Of a stretch of 64,000 nucleotides of DNA, positions 45,287 to 56,128 are shown piece by piece (position 1 is the first letter of the stretch; every line of letters begins with the position of its first letter). Origin of the DNA: Leptidea sinapis (lineage: Eukaryota > Arthropoda > Insecta > Lepidoptera > Pieridae). The position numbers were made by a program, and so were the translations under genes. The stretch covers positions 868,001 through 932,000 of the forward strand of contig NC_066304.1 of NCBI RefSeq assembly GCF_905404315.1. The letters are read 5' to 3'. The notes under the pieces were generated by a model, which was not told the DNA's origin, made no database searches, and was given only the letters and a program-made list of their open reading frames with translations.

Positions 45287-45602
45287 ACGTTCCCAATATT
45301 ATATCTACAGATAGAGATAAATTACTACCTTCTACTGTCAGTAATTAGCTGTCAATACTCTGAAGCTGTCCCAATATACCCGATAAGTGATTCTTATCGC
45401 CTTATATTGGGACGCGTGAAGTGCAATTTCCAAACAAACTTCTATCGCTGGTAAGCTATACGTCCTCCCATTGACAGACAGCATGTACGGATAAGGTGAG
45501 TTACCGTCGATAAGTTTATTGGGACAGAAAAGTCAACGATAGTTAAGATTGTTATCTCAAGTAGGCCACAACCGGAGATAGACTGAATATGGGAACGGCC
45601 GT
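45287..45602. mobile_element. MITE, third copy of the ACGGCCGTTCCCAATAT family
   Basis: A full-length copy in the orientation of the 8808 copy. The left tip is ACGTTCCCAATAT (GCCG lost) and the right end is ATATGGGAACGGCCGT followed by AA. Internal blocks (CTTATATTGGGACGCGTGAA; TCTATCGCTGGTAAGC; AGGCCACAACCGGAGATAG) match the 2178 copy in reverse. Confidence 0.8.
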
Positions 45603-45834
45603 AAGATTGATTCGCACTGTATCTATAGGATGTTTGTAAGCTTGTGGTATATGGTGCGATGCAGGAACTCAGCGATAATTAAAGTCAAATACCAATTTAT
45701 TTAATCGTTATAATGACCTTTGGCGTTAATAGTCTACATACAGAATGCAGCATGGCCTGGAGTAAGGTGTTAAACGCGTCCTCCACCGTAAAATCGGTTT
45801 CCACTGAACTGTAGGTCCGACCGCATTAGTTGGT

Positions 45835-45990
45835 AATCTGAAACCCTGCTGAAACAAATTCGACACCCGTTTCGCTTCTACTCGAGGCATCTACAAAAGC
45901 TCGCCCACCCAACTCTGGAACGAGAGTCAACAATTAATAATTATAAATTTTTGCCAAAGAAACGCCTGGTTCAATAAATTTTCCTGAGGT
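45835..45990. repeat. Rearranged copy of the GAGGCGAAACACGTGTCG repeat
   Basis: The core is inverted relative to 8600-8640, while the following CGCCTGGTTCAATAAATTTTC block is in the same orientation as at 8715-8740. This implies an internal inversion in one of the copies. Confidence 0.45.
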
Positions 45991-46429
45991 GAATAATTAA
46001 TTCTTCGGAATCTTCCTCGTGATCCTAAACGCGGGGTGATGTAATAGGTAAAGCGAATGAACGAACTCAAGAATATGTGCGTGGTACCTACGCCTTCATA
46101 TGGTTAGAGCTGATACTGGTGCACCAGACCGGACATGAGAGCAATAATTATACTCCACATGTGGCCGGCAATTCGGCCTACAAACTATCGCTATCTATGG
46201 ATGACATCAGTTTGTTTGTTAATTTGACTTAGCTTTCCAGATAACAAGGTATATCATAAATTCCAGGTAATATCTCGACATTTTGAGGTGCAGTATTCAA
46301 GTACCTACTCTAAGCGTAGCACTAAGAGGAGTGTTATCGACCAGTTACGTGATACGATAAAGGATTTTTTTAAGTAGTTAACTTTATGTTGTTAGGTTCC
46401 TTTTACTCAATCCTTTCATTCTCAAGAGA

Positions 46430-46575
46430 TTTTCAAATCCAATTATTTTTATTCAAAATAGTATTCAAAATCACTTATATATAACTAGGTACGTCAATAA
46501 ACTACCACCCGTTCGAAAGAGCATGCCACAGACCTGAGAAGAACGGGCGCAAGGAACTCAGCGGGCTTATTTTTA
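46430..46575 (-). repeat. LINE 3' UTR copy, inverted
   Basis: On the minus strand it carries CGCCCGTTCTTCTCAGGTCT and a TTCAAAT/ATAAAAATAATTGG-type tail, matching the 3' UTR at 37801-37985. No coding sequence remains. Confidence 0.65.
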
Positions 46576-47333
46576 ACAGACTTCAAAAAAAGAGGAGGTA
46601 CTCAATTCGTCAGTATATATTTTTTATGTTTGTTACCTCAAAACCTTCGACTGGGTATACCGATTTTGGTAATTTTGTTTTATTTGAAAGCTGGTGCTTC
46701 CCGTGTGGTCCCATTGTAATTTGGTCTAGATCTGACAGTGGCATCTACGAGAAATCCATAAAAGTCTTAAATTTGCTATACGTATGTGGACGACAAATTT
46801 TCGAATAACTCAATATTGCGCCAACCGATTTCGATGATTCTTTTTTTATTGGAAAGGATATACTTCAAAGTTAGTTTGATGAGAGTTTGGTTGGGTTACG
46901 ATTATGGAATTCATGACAAAGTAACGGAACTCTTCAATTCTTAGGAGCATTTGCAAATATTCGGCCAAGTATCGTTAAAATTAACGATACTTGGCCGAAT
47001 ATTTTTTATGCTATTAGTATATTTACCTAAGTCATCTACCGTAACGTAGTTATGGTCAAGTAATTGTCGTAGTCGAATATGATAATCAATGGAACTCTTT
47101 AACGACTTACATTGCGATCTGTGGCAGAATTTCTAACTGTCTGTAATCAAATTGCAATGCGCTTACGTTCATTGCTGCATTGAAAAATTTAGTATATCTA
47201 CAAATATTTAGACAAATTCACTAAAAATCAAAAAATAAAAAAAAATATCAAAAAAATAACCGATTTCAAAAACACTATTCCAAAACAATTGATATAATAT
47301 GCACTAAAAAGTATAAAAATAATTGCGTATTTT
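46575..47333 (-). repeat. Dispersed repeat bounded by GAAGTCGGTT, copy 2
   Basis: Inverse of 11163-11783. It starts AACAGACTTCAAAAAAAGAG and ends near AAAAAGTATAAAAATAATTG. It is about 140 bp longer than copy 1, partly because of a hairpin at 46955-47004. Blocks such as GCTTCCCGTGTGGTCC are conserved. Confidence 0.7.
46955..47004. repeat. Perfect 24 bp hairpin with 2 nt loop
   Basis: 46955-46978 and 46981-47004 are exact reverse complements around AA. The arm contains ATTCGGCCAAGTATCGTTAA. It lies inside the dispersed repeat and is absent from the other copy at 11.2-11.8 kb. Confidence 0.95.
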
Positions 47334-48785
47334 ATACAATCTAATTAATTAATCTAATTCTAGTTACGATTATTGTAATTTTTGGAGTTGGTGTCAGCCA
47401 AGATAGGTTTGTAACTACATACATAGTTAAAGGTGAGATGTGCTTGAGACGCACGCGCGACGTGAGGAGGCGAGAGGCGAGAGCGGGGCCGCGGCGGGAC
47501 GACACCGATTTTCAAGTAGATTCTCTAGAATCCATAAATATCAAGAGCTGGCGATTTTATTATGTCAGATCCGATATATCACAGAATGCGTCTTAATAAG
47601 CTATCCGCGATAAGATGGGTTTGCTTCTCTTCTTTCTTTTTTCTTTCGTTCTCTTTTATTCACAGTTATTAAGACAGTGACAAAACAATTGATCACGGAT
47701 TCATGTATTGAGACATTTTCCGGAAAGTGGAACTTATGTTGTTTAGGGAGGAGTTGTGCCTCGGAGGTGTACTGTTTGAAAAAGAATTAAAAAAGAGTCA
47801 AATATATAAGTCGGTCTCGCACCCGTAAGATTGTACAAGATATAACAATAAAAAGCACGAGCTACTTATTAAATATTTTTTTTTACAAAATATATTGTCA
47901 TAATGGCCATTATGTAAGTCACATTCTTTTTTTTAATAGACAGACGGACGGATGGATGCTGAGTCTTTAGTTATAAAGTTTCTGTCCATTACTTTTGGTA
48001 GATAACTACTAATATGGTATTTTTTTCACATCAACCCTCCAACAAGCGAATACACCAACCTATTATTACGTATTATAATATTACGATTAGAATAAGATTT
48101 GAGATAATGTACATAAGTGTTTTACCTATGTTTAATGTGTATTATTTATGAATAAAGAATTTATAAAATCAAAAATCAACTCATATGGTAAAAGAGTATT
48201 AGAGAACCGTAACTAGGGCCTTGACAAACAGACAGATAACGAAATCATACTTTAAAAGTTCATTTTTTCTGTTAGAGAGAAATGCGGATTCAATATCCAA
48301 CATATCGTTTTCTTTCTTAAAAAGAAAACAAATCATTGTAACAACATTCTGTTATCATATAATATACAGTCGTTGAAGTCTCAAGTCTCAACCTTCTTCA
48401 CGGAAATGCTAATTTCTCTCGTAAATCGCCCCGGCTTAATTCTCGAGTGCTGTTTTAATGAAGTGTCACGTAACGCTGATATTAAAAAATTGATAACATT
48501 TCAGGATGAAATTTAATCGAGACTGAAGTATCATTATTATCTCTTGTCGATGAAGTGTTAGGCCATGATCGTATTGTTTAAGCGAGCAGCAAGAATATTG
48601 TAGAAGGGTGATATTGTTTTCTGAATTTAAATATCTATTCATATTATATTATTCTTTGAATTTCATATATTCATAAATGAAATTCAAAATATTTAAAAGG
48701 GGTCCTTCATGGTTAATATTTGCAATTGGATTGGATTTTTTAGTGATGCCACAAAGGGTTTCCACTGAGGCACTAGGTTAGCCCT
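47334..48785. other. No recognised gene; short GC-rich patch
   Basis: 47450-47505 is strongly GC-rich (GAGGCGAGAGGCGAGAGCGG, then GCCGCGGCGGG), with neighbouring AT-rich DNA. It could be a promoter or exon edge, but I see no frame or splice signal to support that. The rest is AT-rich without recognised features. Confidence 0.35.
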
Positions 48786-48960
48786 AGTAGAGAAAACTTA
48801 CGCATTCTAACCAGGACATTAACGGGGCACTGCAGATTAAACAAACAACTCTCAATCTTAGGTGTCAGATATTGCAGAGCGTGTAGATTCTGTAATAGTG
48901 GAGATTAAACCCCGCTACACATTCTCTCTGAATGTGGTGGCTAGAGTGGCTATCACAATA
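48786..48960 (+). pseudogene. C-terminal finger fragment of an I/LOA/R1-group LINE
   Basis: In one frame it reads ENLRILTRTLTGHCRLNKQL, then SILGVRYCRACRFC, a stop, and TPLHILSEC. This is the post-RNase H C-x2-C...H-x4-C region. Copies A and B have the equivalent GHGPFNKHLFNIGVTDSPLC. A different family from both, with two stops. Confidence 0.6.
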
Positions 48961-50904
48961 GATCACATCGGTCGCAGTGAAACAGGGCTTAATTGAACTG
49001 GATCAAAGCCACTTTACAAAACAATAACCATAACTATAAGGGTTTCCACAAATTTTTATCGTAGTATTATGCGAGCAATACTAATTACTTTTTTTTTTGT
49101 TTTTTTTTTTTTTATTTAATTATCTGCCATAAAATTTTGAAGTCGAAACTTCTTTAGGCGCGATAAGCACTTTATTTTGAGGGCATGAAATGAGCCTGGG
49201 CCGTCACGCTTGGACATGGCTGGGCTATACGGGAAACCACTCCCGTCCTTTATTTCATATAATAATATGCTCCCGATCTAGTTTTTGTATTTTATCTCTT
49301 AATTTGTTAATAGTTAATATGTAAGGATCTATCCCTACTCTGTGGTTTATAGTATACCTAGTGTTCACTTAGCAATATAACTAAGTATAAAATTTTAATT
49401 TACAATTTGGGAGGTATTAATTGTTGTAGTTTACTCCGAAGTTATACACATAATTTTAAAATTTGAAAAAGTTTCACCTAAATTAGCAGCCCCTACGACT
49501 GTCTGTTTTTTTCTTTGTTTTCTTTTTTTCATGCAACGTTTAGAAAACATGTGTCACGTCCGCTAGTGCATTAATTTGTAGATACTATGTATATCGTATT
49601 AGGAAAAAAACAATATTGTTTAATTTTTTTACAAATAAAAGCAAAAAGTTCAGCTAATGATTTGCTGACATAAATTAAGTATCTACAGACACGTCACACG
49701 TCTGAAAATATCAACAAAATAATATAATTATTTGTAGTTAGAGTGACTTTTGTAATAATTCCACTGCCCAAAGTTAAGTGGAGTTATACAAGATATTTTT
49801 AATTCTTCTTGTTTAATAATCGCTACCGCTTCTAATGAATCCTCTGTCGAATCTATTCAACTACCGTAAAACAAGAGGCACCATTCTCTTATCCCGTATC
49901 TAGTGACATTCTTCTATAAATAGTGAAACAGTCAAAAATCACCCATATCTGTAGAAGATTAGAATTCACGTCAACTGCAAACTTCAGATGGCTATTGATG
50001 TGATGTGCTAACGAGAAAAAGGCAACAGTGTACTCGAAAATAGAACTTTCGGCTTTGTGATACGGCCTAAGGTGATTGTATATTAAATGTTGTTGCGTAT
50101 CAACGCAAGAATCGAAAAATGTAGAACGTGAAAATTTTAGATTCAAAACTTCAGCTTTTCATATTTATGCTCGGGGGTTCACTTCATGGTATGAGATCAC
50201 CATATTATCAACCTATAATATTATAAACATTGCACTACCGTGCAGATTTAGGGTTTACTCAGGTTCCAATATCTGTCTTTCAGCACGCTATATCTCATAG
50301 ACTGCTAGATAGTGACACAGCCAAGTTATTACATTATTTTTATAGCTGAATTTTTTACAGTAGTGTACCACTATTGCTATTTCCTATACTTTATATTAAA
50401 ATCCAAAATGGCTGTATCCAAAATAGTCGCCATGAAAAATAAAAAACTGTTTCTTGCACAAAATTATAACTTGTACGACGAAATTATACTTGTATTTATA
50501 TCTCGTACGATGGCACGAAGCGACATCCGACTCAGAGTTCAAAAAATAAGGCCAAAATGCGTAATACGTACTTTACGGTTACAACATTTGTAATCGGTAA
50601 TGTGTTGAATCCCCCGAATTTCAGAACTTTTTAAACATTACTGCTACTGCACGTTGACAGAAGTACCTAAGTATTACCTACCGCATTACGTATTTAGGTG
50701 TAATATTTACGTTTGTTTGTCTTAATTTCCATAAAAAATATGAAAGTGAACAACTGATTACTCAATGTCAATGATTGAACTTTGTGAAACAATAAAACAA
50801 TGTTTGTGAATAGCGATGGAGGTGTACTGTGGATGCCCTTTGCCCTAACTAGGTGATATAGGAACTTAAATGAATCAATGCATGATTCAACTTTGTGCAA
50901 TTGA
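48961..50904. other. No recognised gene
   Basis: AT-rich sequence, with a T-rich tract at about 49088-49118 followed by AGTCGAAACTTCTTTAGGCGC, which I recall as a lepidopteran repeat. Several frames of 60-95 codons near 50.0-50.6 kb have no recognisable content. Confidence 0.35.
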
Positions 50905-51115
50905 TTAGAAGTTACCGGAGGAGGCTTTTTTGCACAAAATGCCGGATAGGTGGGTGCCACTGCGGCATCTTTTTCTGCCGTGAAGCAGTAACGTAGTAGC
51001 ATTATTGTGTTTCAGTTTGGAAGGTCAATTATATATCTAGTGAAGTTACTGGGCTATTGTGACTTTAGATGTGAAGTGACTAGCGCAATTACCATACTAC
51101 TCAGAATTTTACATT
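50905..51115 (+). repeat. Dispersed ~300 bp repeat, copy 3 (worn)
   Basis: Recognised by TTCTGCCGTGAAGCAGTAAC, GTGTTTCAGTTTGGAAGGTC and GTGAAGTTACTGGGC, parallel to copies 1 and 2. Confidence 0.6.
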
Positions 51116-52250
51116 CAATTAAAAAACCTGAGCGACACTTCATTGTAATGAGCACTTTTCTGATAAAAAAATATATATTAAATATGCACATACATTTCGG
51201 TGATTCATTTTTTATCTAGATTAATTGCGATAGACGGTAACATTAACATTTGACAAAAATGTTTAGGTGTCTCGCACCAAATTTTCATTTGCGTGCTTCT
51301 CCGATTAGACGCTAGGGATGGTTAAGCACTCAATGTACCCTTTATCTTAGATTAAAAAGGGGGGTTTTCCCCTCAATAAGTACAGGTGTGGGGACACTTT
51401 CATGAAGTACCCATGAAAGTATCCGTTAGGTTTGTGCCTGTTTTCAATTAGTGAAATGCATTGGCTTTTGTTTTTAGGTATTGAAGCAAGAAAAAGAAAA
51501 TTTTTAGAATATTATCACGAGGCATGTTTTTATTCGATTCATTGGGTTGTATTCGTAACGAGCAAATGCAAACCTTTTTATTCATATAAATACTTGTCGT
51601 GTGAATTTTTGATTGGCCATTCAGAACTCGGTCATTTGTTAAATAATTCGGAAAATAATGTTTTCACACGAATGAATAAACTTTCAGTATATTCCATTTT
51701 AAAATTAGCTGTGTTTGTGGTATTTACGACTAATTAAGAGAACCTCTCTTTTAATGGCTTAAATTTAAACGCTTTTTGCAATTTTAAGGCTTTCACGTAG
51801 CGTAGGTAATTTGCTGAAATAGCATTGATTAAAACATCAAAGAATGTTACCATGACTGCTTATATTTATTGCAAGAAAAACTAAAAAAATATGTTTTATG
51901 GCCCTGTGGATTTTGGCGTTCCTCATAGTATGTACTTCACGAGCATAATATGGATATTGCTTTTGCGCGAGTGTATAATATTTTCGATGGTTTACCCGAA
52001 AATACCCGTTATCGGAGGCTCGCAGTAGCAGTATTGTTTTAAAAAATTAAATCATTTCTGAATGAGCCTTCCTTGCATAAGACACCGATTCCAAAACAAC
52101 TCAGCACTTTTCTCTAGGTACTGCTAACTGCCAAGCACATAATTTTTGTGACATATATTCCCCACAGTGACATGGCCATTTAGGCCCTATATTACAGAGT
52201 TGATATTATAACAAATAAAATCACGCAATAGAAAATACAAATGGAATGCT
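51116..52250. other. No recognised gene
   Basis: AT-rich sequence. A 101-codon plus-strand frame at 51432-51737 contains no recognisable domain and no homologue elsewhere in the window. I do not call it. Confidence 0.35.
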
Positions 52251-52424
52251 ATGCAGCTGCCGCGAGTGGCTCAGTCACAATTACCTACTTTCTGAGAAAT
52301 GACGTCTCGAAAATATTCAAGGATATTGATGGAAGGACTTTAAGCTTTTATGCTCAAAGTCACTTTAAAGACTTTGATTTACCGAATAATAGATGAATCA
52401 CTGTATGCACTTGGTATCTTCTGT

Positions 52425-52780
52425 AATTTTATATAATGCTTTCGATTGTGTTCAACTTTCAATTTTAGCCAGGAAGCTATGTTATTATCGAACTGCACTC
52501 GATCTTTTGATTTCATATTTAAAAAATTGAATTCAGAATGTCGATGTGAAAGTGATGAGATCTCCTGGGACTCCTCTCAGTATGGGAGTACCACAAGGAT
52601 CTATTCTTGGACAGTTCCTATTTCTTTTTACATAAGACTTTTACCATACCTTGTTAAAACGAATCACAAAGTAGTATTGTTTGCGGATGACACTTCACTC
52701 ATATTCAAAGAGGAAAGAAGCCAAGATTTATATGACGAAGTAAACATTGCTTTATCTGACATCCATCGATTGTAATAAGA
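52425..52780 (+). pseudogene. LINE reverse transcriptase fragment
   Basis: Reads ILYNAFDCVQLSILARKLCY, then SPGTPLSMGVPQGSILG, then after frame breaks VVLFADDTSLIFKEERSQDL. These are the consecutive reverse transcriptase A, B and C motifs with the FADD active site preserved. Several stops. A family different from the other LINEs here. Confidence 0.65.
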
Positions 52781-53119
52781 GTTAATTTTGAACTGGGTGA
52801 CATGGGTTCCCATGTTGAGTAATTTTATTGGCACTTTCCACCTGCTTTACTATTATGTGGATCAAATACAATGGTACAATACACTGCAAATACAATGGTG
52901 AATAAACTAATGTAAAAGTCTGCAGAAAAAACAAATAAAATCAAAACCCCTCCGAGAACATAAAAAAGCTATTTCAGGTTATATGGAGGGTTCATTAGAT
53001 TCTTTTTATTTGCCATAAAAAGGGATCTAAGGCTTAAAAGATTTCGTTTCTTTATTTATTCAAATTTTAGAACCAACCAATCGTTGATCATAAAAGTTAA
53101 TGATAGAATGGTATTATCT

Positions 53120-53405
53120 TTGCAAATGGAGTATAAACGAGCGTACAGGTCACCTGGTGCTAAGTGATCACCGCCGCCCACATTTTCTTGCAACACCAGA
53201 GGAATTACAGCAACGGTGCTGGCCCTTAAAGACGGTATACGAGCTTTTTTTGAAGGTACCCATGTGAAACACCGCACAAGAAAGCTCATTCCACGTCTTT
53301 GCTGTACTTGGAAGAAAACCAGAAAATTGCACCGTGGAGGAACGCCACATCTAGATGATGTGGACGATATCCTAATTTGTGGCATGTCGTTCGAAGGTGG
53401 AATTC
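53120..53405 (-). mobile_element. 5'-truncated LINE 2 tail, copy 4 (minus strand)
   Basis: The minus strand reads through the CGGTGCAATTTTCTGG, AATGAGCTTTCTTGTGCGGTG and TACCTTCAAAAAAAGC-type blocks of the LINE 2 tail, ending near CACTTAGCACCAGGTGACC. It is older than the other tails: the ORF is split over several frames. Confidence 0.7.
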
Positions 53406-53744
53406 AAGCTGCGAAGTTATAACTTATCAAATAATTTAATAATATTAGCAAACCTTTTTATAATTTAATTCTTAATCAGTAAAAAAGTAGCTGTAATACA
53501 TATATAGCAATATCGAAAAATACTCTCAACCGGCAATGCATTACTAATGGTGAAGTCGGCAATATGGTGATCATTTATTTTCGACCCAAAATTTCCAAAT
53601 TAATATTTAAAAGATACATAATATAATATTGTTAATTGATAGTTTTTTTCAAGTTTTTATTTTGCAAAGTATTATTAGATAAATTCAGACATATTATATG
53701 TATTTTCAACTCATGAGATACTCTAGTTTTTACCATTGGAAAGC
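53406..53744. other. No recognised gene
   Basis: AT-rich spacer. Confidence 0.35.
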
Positions 53745-53870
53745 TTCTCTGCTGGTCGTGACGCAGTAATGTGTATAATTGTTTCGTTTTGAAGGGCGTC
53801 GTAGCATATGAAATTATTGGGTTAATGAGACTTTAACCTCTTAGGCTCGTATGTCTGAAAGTCATCTCAC
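53745..53870 (+). repeat. Dispersed ~300 bp repeat, copy 4 (worn)
   Basis: Recognised by GTGACGCAGTAATGTGTA, GTTTTGAAGGGCGTCGTAGC and ATTATTGGGTTAATGAGACT. Confidence 0.55.
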
Positions 53871-54186
53871 TGTCTCATCAATCCTTCTCATTAAAATTGA
53901 TTGATTATTTTAAACGTTACAATAAAACATGTTGTTGAAAGCTAAAGTTTATGGAGTTGTAATTGCTAATAAGGAAGCACAGACCGGACAGAATAAAACT
54001 TTCTTCCGTACGTTTATGATTGAATAATTCTGAAACAACTTTGTCGTTGCAAGAGCGAAGTGGCGTGAGTTACAAACTCCAGCGTACTTATTGACCCCAT
54101 TTTTGCCGGTGAAGTCTAACGTCGCACTTTACGCCATAAGCTCTGATGCGATTATTGTTATTATAATAAATATCCTTATATATTAC

Positions 54187-54440
54187 TAGCTGACCCAGCA
54201 AACGTCGTTTTGCCATATAAATTATTTTTAGAGTTAGGCCGTTTCTTGGACATTGCAACATTACTTTATCTTTCTAAAATAAAAGAATTTTTCTGAAATA
54301 AACGTAGCCTAAGTTACTCCTTATTACATCAGCTAACTGCCAATCAAGCCAAGTCGCGTCAAACTCGGTGCAGCCATTTCGGAGATTAGCCGGAACAAAC
54401 AGACAGACAGAGACAAATATTGTAAATAATGTTAATTTGG
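54187..54440 (-). mobile_element. Non-autonomous Helitron, minus strand
   Basis: On the minus strand the 3' end has GGCAAA-ACGACG-TTTGCT, then GGGTCAGCTAG before a T. Interior sequence (CCGAAATGGCTGCACCGAG; AGTTAGCTGATGTAATAAGG) is non-coding. The 5' end is not clearly defined, near ACAATATTTGTCTCTGTCTG. Confidence 0.65.
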
Positions 54441-54965
54441 TGTATGTAACGTACATATATTCATATACATGTAGTAAAAAACGGTTATTTCAATATTACA
54501 ATCAGACACTCCAATTTTATTTATATGTATAGATAATACGGATATTTGCTGTGTTGCGTTCATACAAAATGGAATGGTTGTTTAAAAAAAATACAAAATT
54601 ATATAAAAAAAAATATATTGACCGCAATTCAGAGTCAATTCCGTGACCTAGATGCATAAAGTGATTTTGAATTTGAATTTGGAAATGAAAACAAATATTA
54701 AGGGTGCCGTACCATCGTACAATATATAATACTGCATAAACTTTGCATGTTGCATGCAATCCAGCGTCGATAACTCGGCCTAAAATCGCCTGCGCCTGGA
54801 GAAGTCTACAATATAACATTCAATAATGGGGGAAAGTGGTCTCCTCACTAAAAGAGCCCCCCTTAGTCGACATTCCTTAAGCGGGTTGCAGACCGAAAAC
54901 TATGCTATACCAAGGCTAAACTAAGCAAGCTAGTCTAAGCTAAGCTAGAAATAAATGGCGAGCAC
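54441..54965. other. No recognised gene
   Basis: AT-rich sequence giving way at about 54840 to mixed sequence with several AAGCTAAGC-type motifs. Nothing coding is recognised. Confidence 0.35.
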
Positions 54966-55270
54966 ACCAAGAGCTAATGCAAAGCTCAGTCAGTGTTGCG
55001 AAGTTCAATTAGACGGATGTCATTCGCTATGAATATAACCGATGATGAATACGTTTCACTTTCAATAAATTGCTCCATATTCACTACAAAACAACTGTGC
55101 GTACGACAAAGGACACTGGGTAGTGGGTAGCACTAGCGAAGGATGTGCTGTTAAGCCCTCGTGTAGCTGCACATCGGCATACACAACGCTTGTTTGCGGT
55201 CTGCACACATGTATAGAAAACTGTGTCAGCTTTGCGAGCTAAGCTAAACTAACTTAGCTTAGCTCTTGGT
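54966..55270. mobile_element. Possible MITE with ACCAAGAGCTAA inverted ends
   Basis: 54966-54977 (ACCAAGAGCTAA) is the exact reverse complement of 55259-55270. Further inside, GCAAAGCT pairs with AGCTTTGC. There is no coding sequence. The right tip coincides with the target site of the full-length LINE that follows. The boundary call is tentative, because AAGCT motifs are frequent here. Confidence 0.4.
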
Positions 55271-55271
55271 C
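55260..55271 (+). repeat. Left target-site duplication of LINE copy B
   Basis: TAGCTCTTGGTC, repeated exactly at 61139-61150. The bases flanking the two copies differ, so the duplication is 12 bp. Confidence 0.75.
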
Positions 55272-56128
55272 CTTAGCAGGGGTGCTTAGCAGAAACCTCC
55301 ACGTGTGGGCGGTGGTGTCGATCCACGATGAAACCTCTCTTAGGCGTTCTGAATAGAGTGACACCTACCTCTCCGGTGCACCCTGGAAACATTGCGCCTG
55401 TGACTGATTTGTTATTGCGCTCGATTTTCACTAATTGCTGCGTAATGGCAGTCCTTTGCTGGCCAGTGGCTAATATCTGCTCCACTCTTCCGGCGGTTAG
55501 TGGGTGCCAACCGGAAGATTTTACAGCATCCACCTGCGTCTTTGGCCTGCGCAGTTGATCGCCGTACGCGGGGATGACGGAGTCCTGGGAGGTTGAGCGG
55601 GACAGGGGTCGGGGATTAGTTACCCCTGTAACGTAATACGCTTCCTTCGGTCCTGATTTCAAGCTAAACGGTAGCCCCGTGAGTAGCCGCCACGAGGGTA
55701 ATGGTCAAGTGTCCCCGCCTTGGCAGGGCCACAGGCGAGGTTCGGCTGGTCCCCGCAAGGGGAGGTGCTCAGCCATGCTGACGGGGTAAGAATGGGTGGA
55801 GGAACTGATGGATAGGATCGAATCCATCAGCCGCTCATCTCGAGCTCCCGATGTCGCGCAAGAGACCAACCAGCTGGACCTATATTCCCCTTGCAGCCCT
55901 GATGGTTAAGTTAACCATCCCCAGTTGCGGGCTCGGTGGAGGGTGGGGAGCAAGGGGAACGAAGTTTTTACCCGGTAAACTATGGACAACCCATGATCCA
56001 AAAAAACCCCAAAACAAAATAATTCCCCGGCGGAGAAATCCACCGGGACCACACAGACCTCTGGAGCGTGTTCAGCACCTGCTGGCACCCAGAAATTACA
56101 GACCAAGGAGCCTAATAGGGAACCGTCT
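55272..56128 (+). other. 5' UTR / internal promoter region of LINE copy B
   Basis: Much more GC-rich than the flanks. It contains CCCCGCCTTGGCAGGGCCAC, GGTCCCCGCAAGGGGAGG and CATGCTGACGGGGTAAGAAT blocks with strong local folding potential. A 129-codon frame on the minus strand (55273-55662) and a 76-codon plus frame are open through this part but match nothing known. They are most likely chance frames in GC-rich sequence. Confidence 0.6.

Noticed and set aside
47450..47505. CpG-type promoter for a host gene
   Set aside because: Only about 55 bp are GC-rich, and no downstream gene or transcription signal is visible.
51432..51737. 101-codon plus-strand ORF as a possible gene
   Set aside because: No recognisable motif, no repeat partner and no supporting context.
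55273..55662. 129-codon minus-strand ORF in the 5' region of LINE copy B
   Set aside because: It lies within the bounds of the LINE set by its target duplication, in GC-rich sequence where long chance frames are expected. It has no recognisable domain, and there is no second copy to test it.
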